The notes under the pieces were generated by a model. The model was given only the letters and a program-made list of their open reading frames with translations, searched no databases and was not told where the DNA came from. 6,006 nucleotides of DNA from positions 1-6,006 of the forward strand of contig JAUUYO010000207.1 of the NCBI GenBank assembly GCA_030590405.1, written 5' to 3'. How positions within the stretch are numbered: position 1 is the stretch's first letter; every line of letters begins with the position of its first letter. Origin of the DNA: Kangiellaceae bacterium (lineage in GTDB: Bacteria; Pseudomonadota; Gammaproteobacteria; Enterobacterales; Kangiellaceae). A program made the position numbers and the translations under genes. Positions 5,664 through 6,006 of this stretch are shown in pieces.

Positions 5664-6006
5664 TTATAAAATACTGCACTGTTGCATCGCTCTTTTTATA
5701 CGTTGCTGCGCGCCGATTGATGGCTGAGTTAAAGGCAAACGAATCCCGGATTCAATTTTTGCCAGTTTGTTCAAAGCCCACTTTGCTGGTATCGGATTAG
5801 ATTCAACAAACATCGCCTCATGTAACGGCATCAAATTGTCAAAAATAGCTTGCGACTCAACCCTTTCTCCCTCCAGCAGCAAATTACACCACTGACTCAT
5901 TTTATCGGGTACTACATTGCCGGTAACGGTGATCACCCCTACCCCGCCGCTCATGATAAACTCATAGGCCGTTGGATCGTCGCCACTGAGCAAACAAAAG
6001 TCAACG
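5664..6006 (-). CDS. dapA: 4-hydroxy-tetrahydrodipicolinate synthase DapA, C-terminal part
   Basis: The 3' 113 codons of dapA are present; the gene begins beyond the right edge. DapA condenses pyruvate with aspartate semialdehyde, the first committed step to diaminopimelate and lysine, in the cytosol. Diagnostic sequences are LLSGDDPTAYEF at the start of the fragment, GGVGVITVTGNVVPDKM, VESNPIPAKWAL, and GIRLPLTQPS near the C-terminus, all at the usual positions in the C-terminal third of the TIM barrel and the tail helices. The Schiff-base lysine and the catalytic tyrosine lie upstream, outside the window. The stop TAA at 5666-5664 is 16 nt before the bamC start. The dapA-bamC pairing is common in gammaproteobacteria and supports both calls. 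Confidence 0.95.
   Translation of the reverse strand, partial: VDFCLLSGDDPTAYEFIMSGGVGVITVTGNVVPDKMSQWCNLLLEGERVESQAIFDNLMPLHEAMFVESNPIPAKWALNKLAKIESGIRLPLTQPSIGAQQRIKRAMQQCSIL

Noticed and set aside
1..6006. CRISPR array, insertion sequence, tRNA/rRNA or integrase
   Set aside because: I saw no regularly spaced direct repeats, no terminal inverted repeats flanking a transposase, no tRNA cloverleaf and no recombinase motifs on either strand.

Overview
The window looks like a chromosomal segment of a Gram-negative, low-to-moderate G+C (roughly 40% by eye) marine-type gammaproteobacterium. The basis is a dapA-bamC-metallo-hydrolase gene order at the right end, a BamC lipoprotein (a component of the gammaproteobacterial outer-membrane assembly machine), a TonB-type C-terminal domain and several exported proteins. 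I cannot name the genus; an Oceanospirillales/Kangiellaceae-like origin is only a guess.

Layout, left to right. (1) 1-223, minus strand: the 5' end of an exported c-type-cytochrome-like protein that runs off the left edge. (2) 408-1013, minus: a typical 2-Cys peroxiredoxin with a strong ribosome binding site and a clear intrinsic terminator. (3) 1286-1915, minus: a secreted protein that looks like a chalcone-isomerase-like (CHI-like) domain on its own. (4) 1916-2350: an AT-rich divergent intergenic region. It holds what looks like a degraded piece of a sensor histidine kinase (a membrane segment followed by an H-box) and a weak promoter. (5) 2363-3730, plus: an exported protein with a second CHI-like domain, homologous to the one in (3), joined through a lysine-rich linker to a TonB C-terminal domain. 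(6) 3756-6006, minus: a compact operon transcribed leftward, dapA (3' part only) - bamC - MBL-fold hydrolase of the YycJ/WalJ type. It has a 16-nt gap and then a 1-nt stop/start overlap, and it converges on gene (5) with only 25 nt between stop codons.

The right-hand operon is housekeeping: lysine/cell-wall precursor synthesis, outer-membrane protein assembly and a probable DNA-processing phosphodiesterase. The peroxiredoxin is oxidative-stress housekeeping. The unusual part is the centre: two divergently transcribed paralogous CHI-like exported proteins, one of them fused to a TonB domain, with no exbB/exbD or receptor gene in view. The TonB-fused copy carries an eight-C tract at the start of its coding region that could make it prone to frameshift switching. 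Function of this pair is not known to me; envelope or periplasmic location is the only well supported inference.
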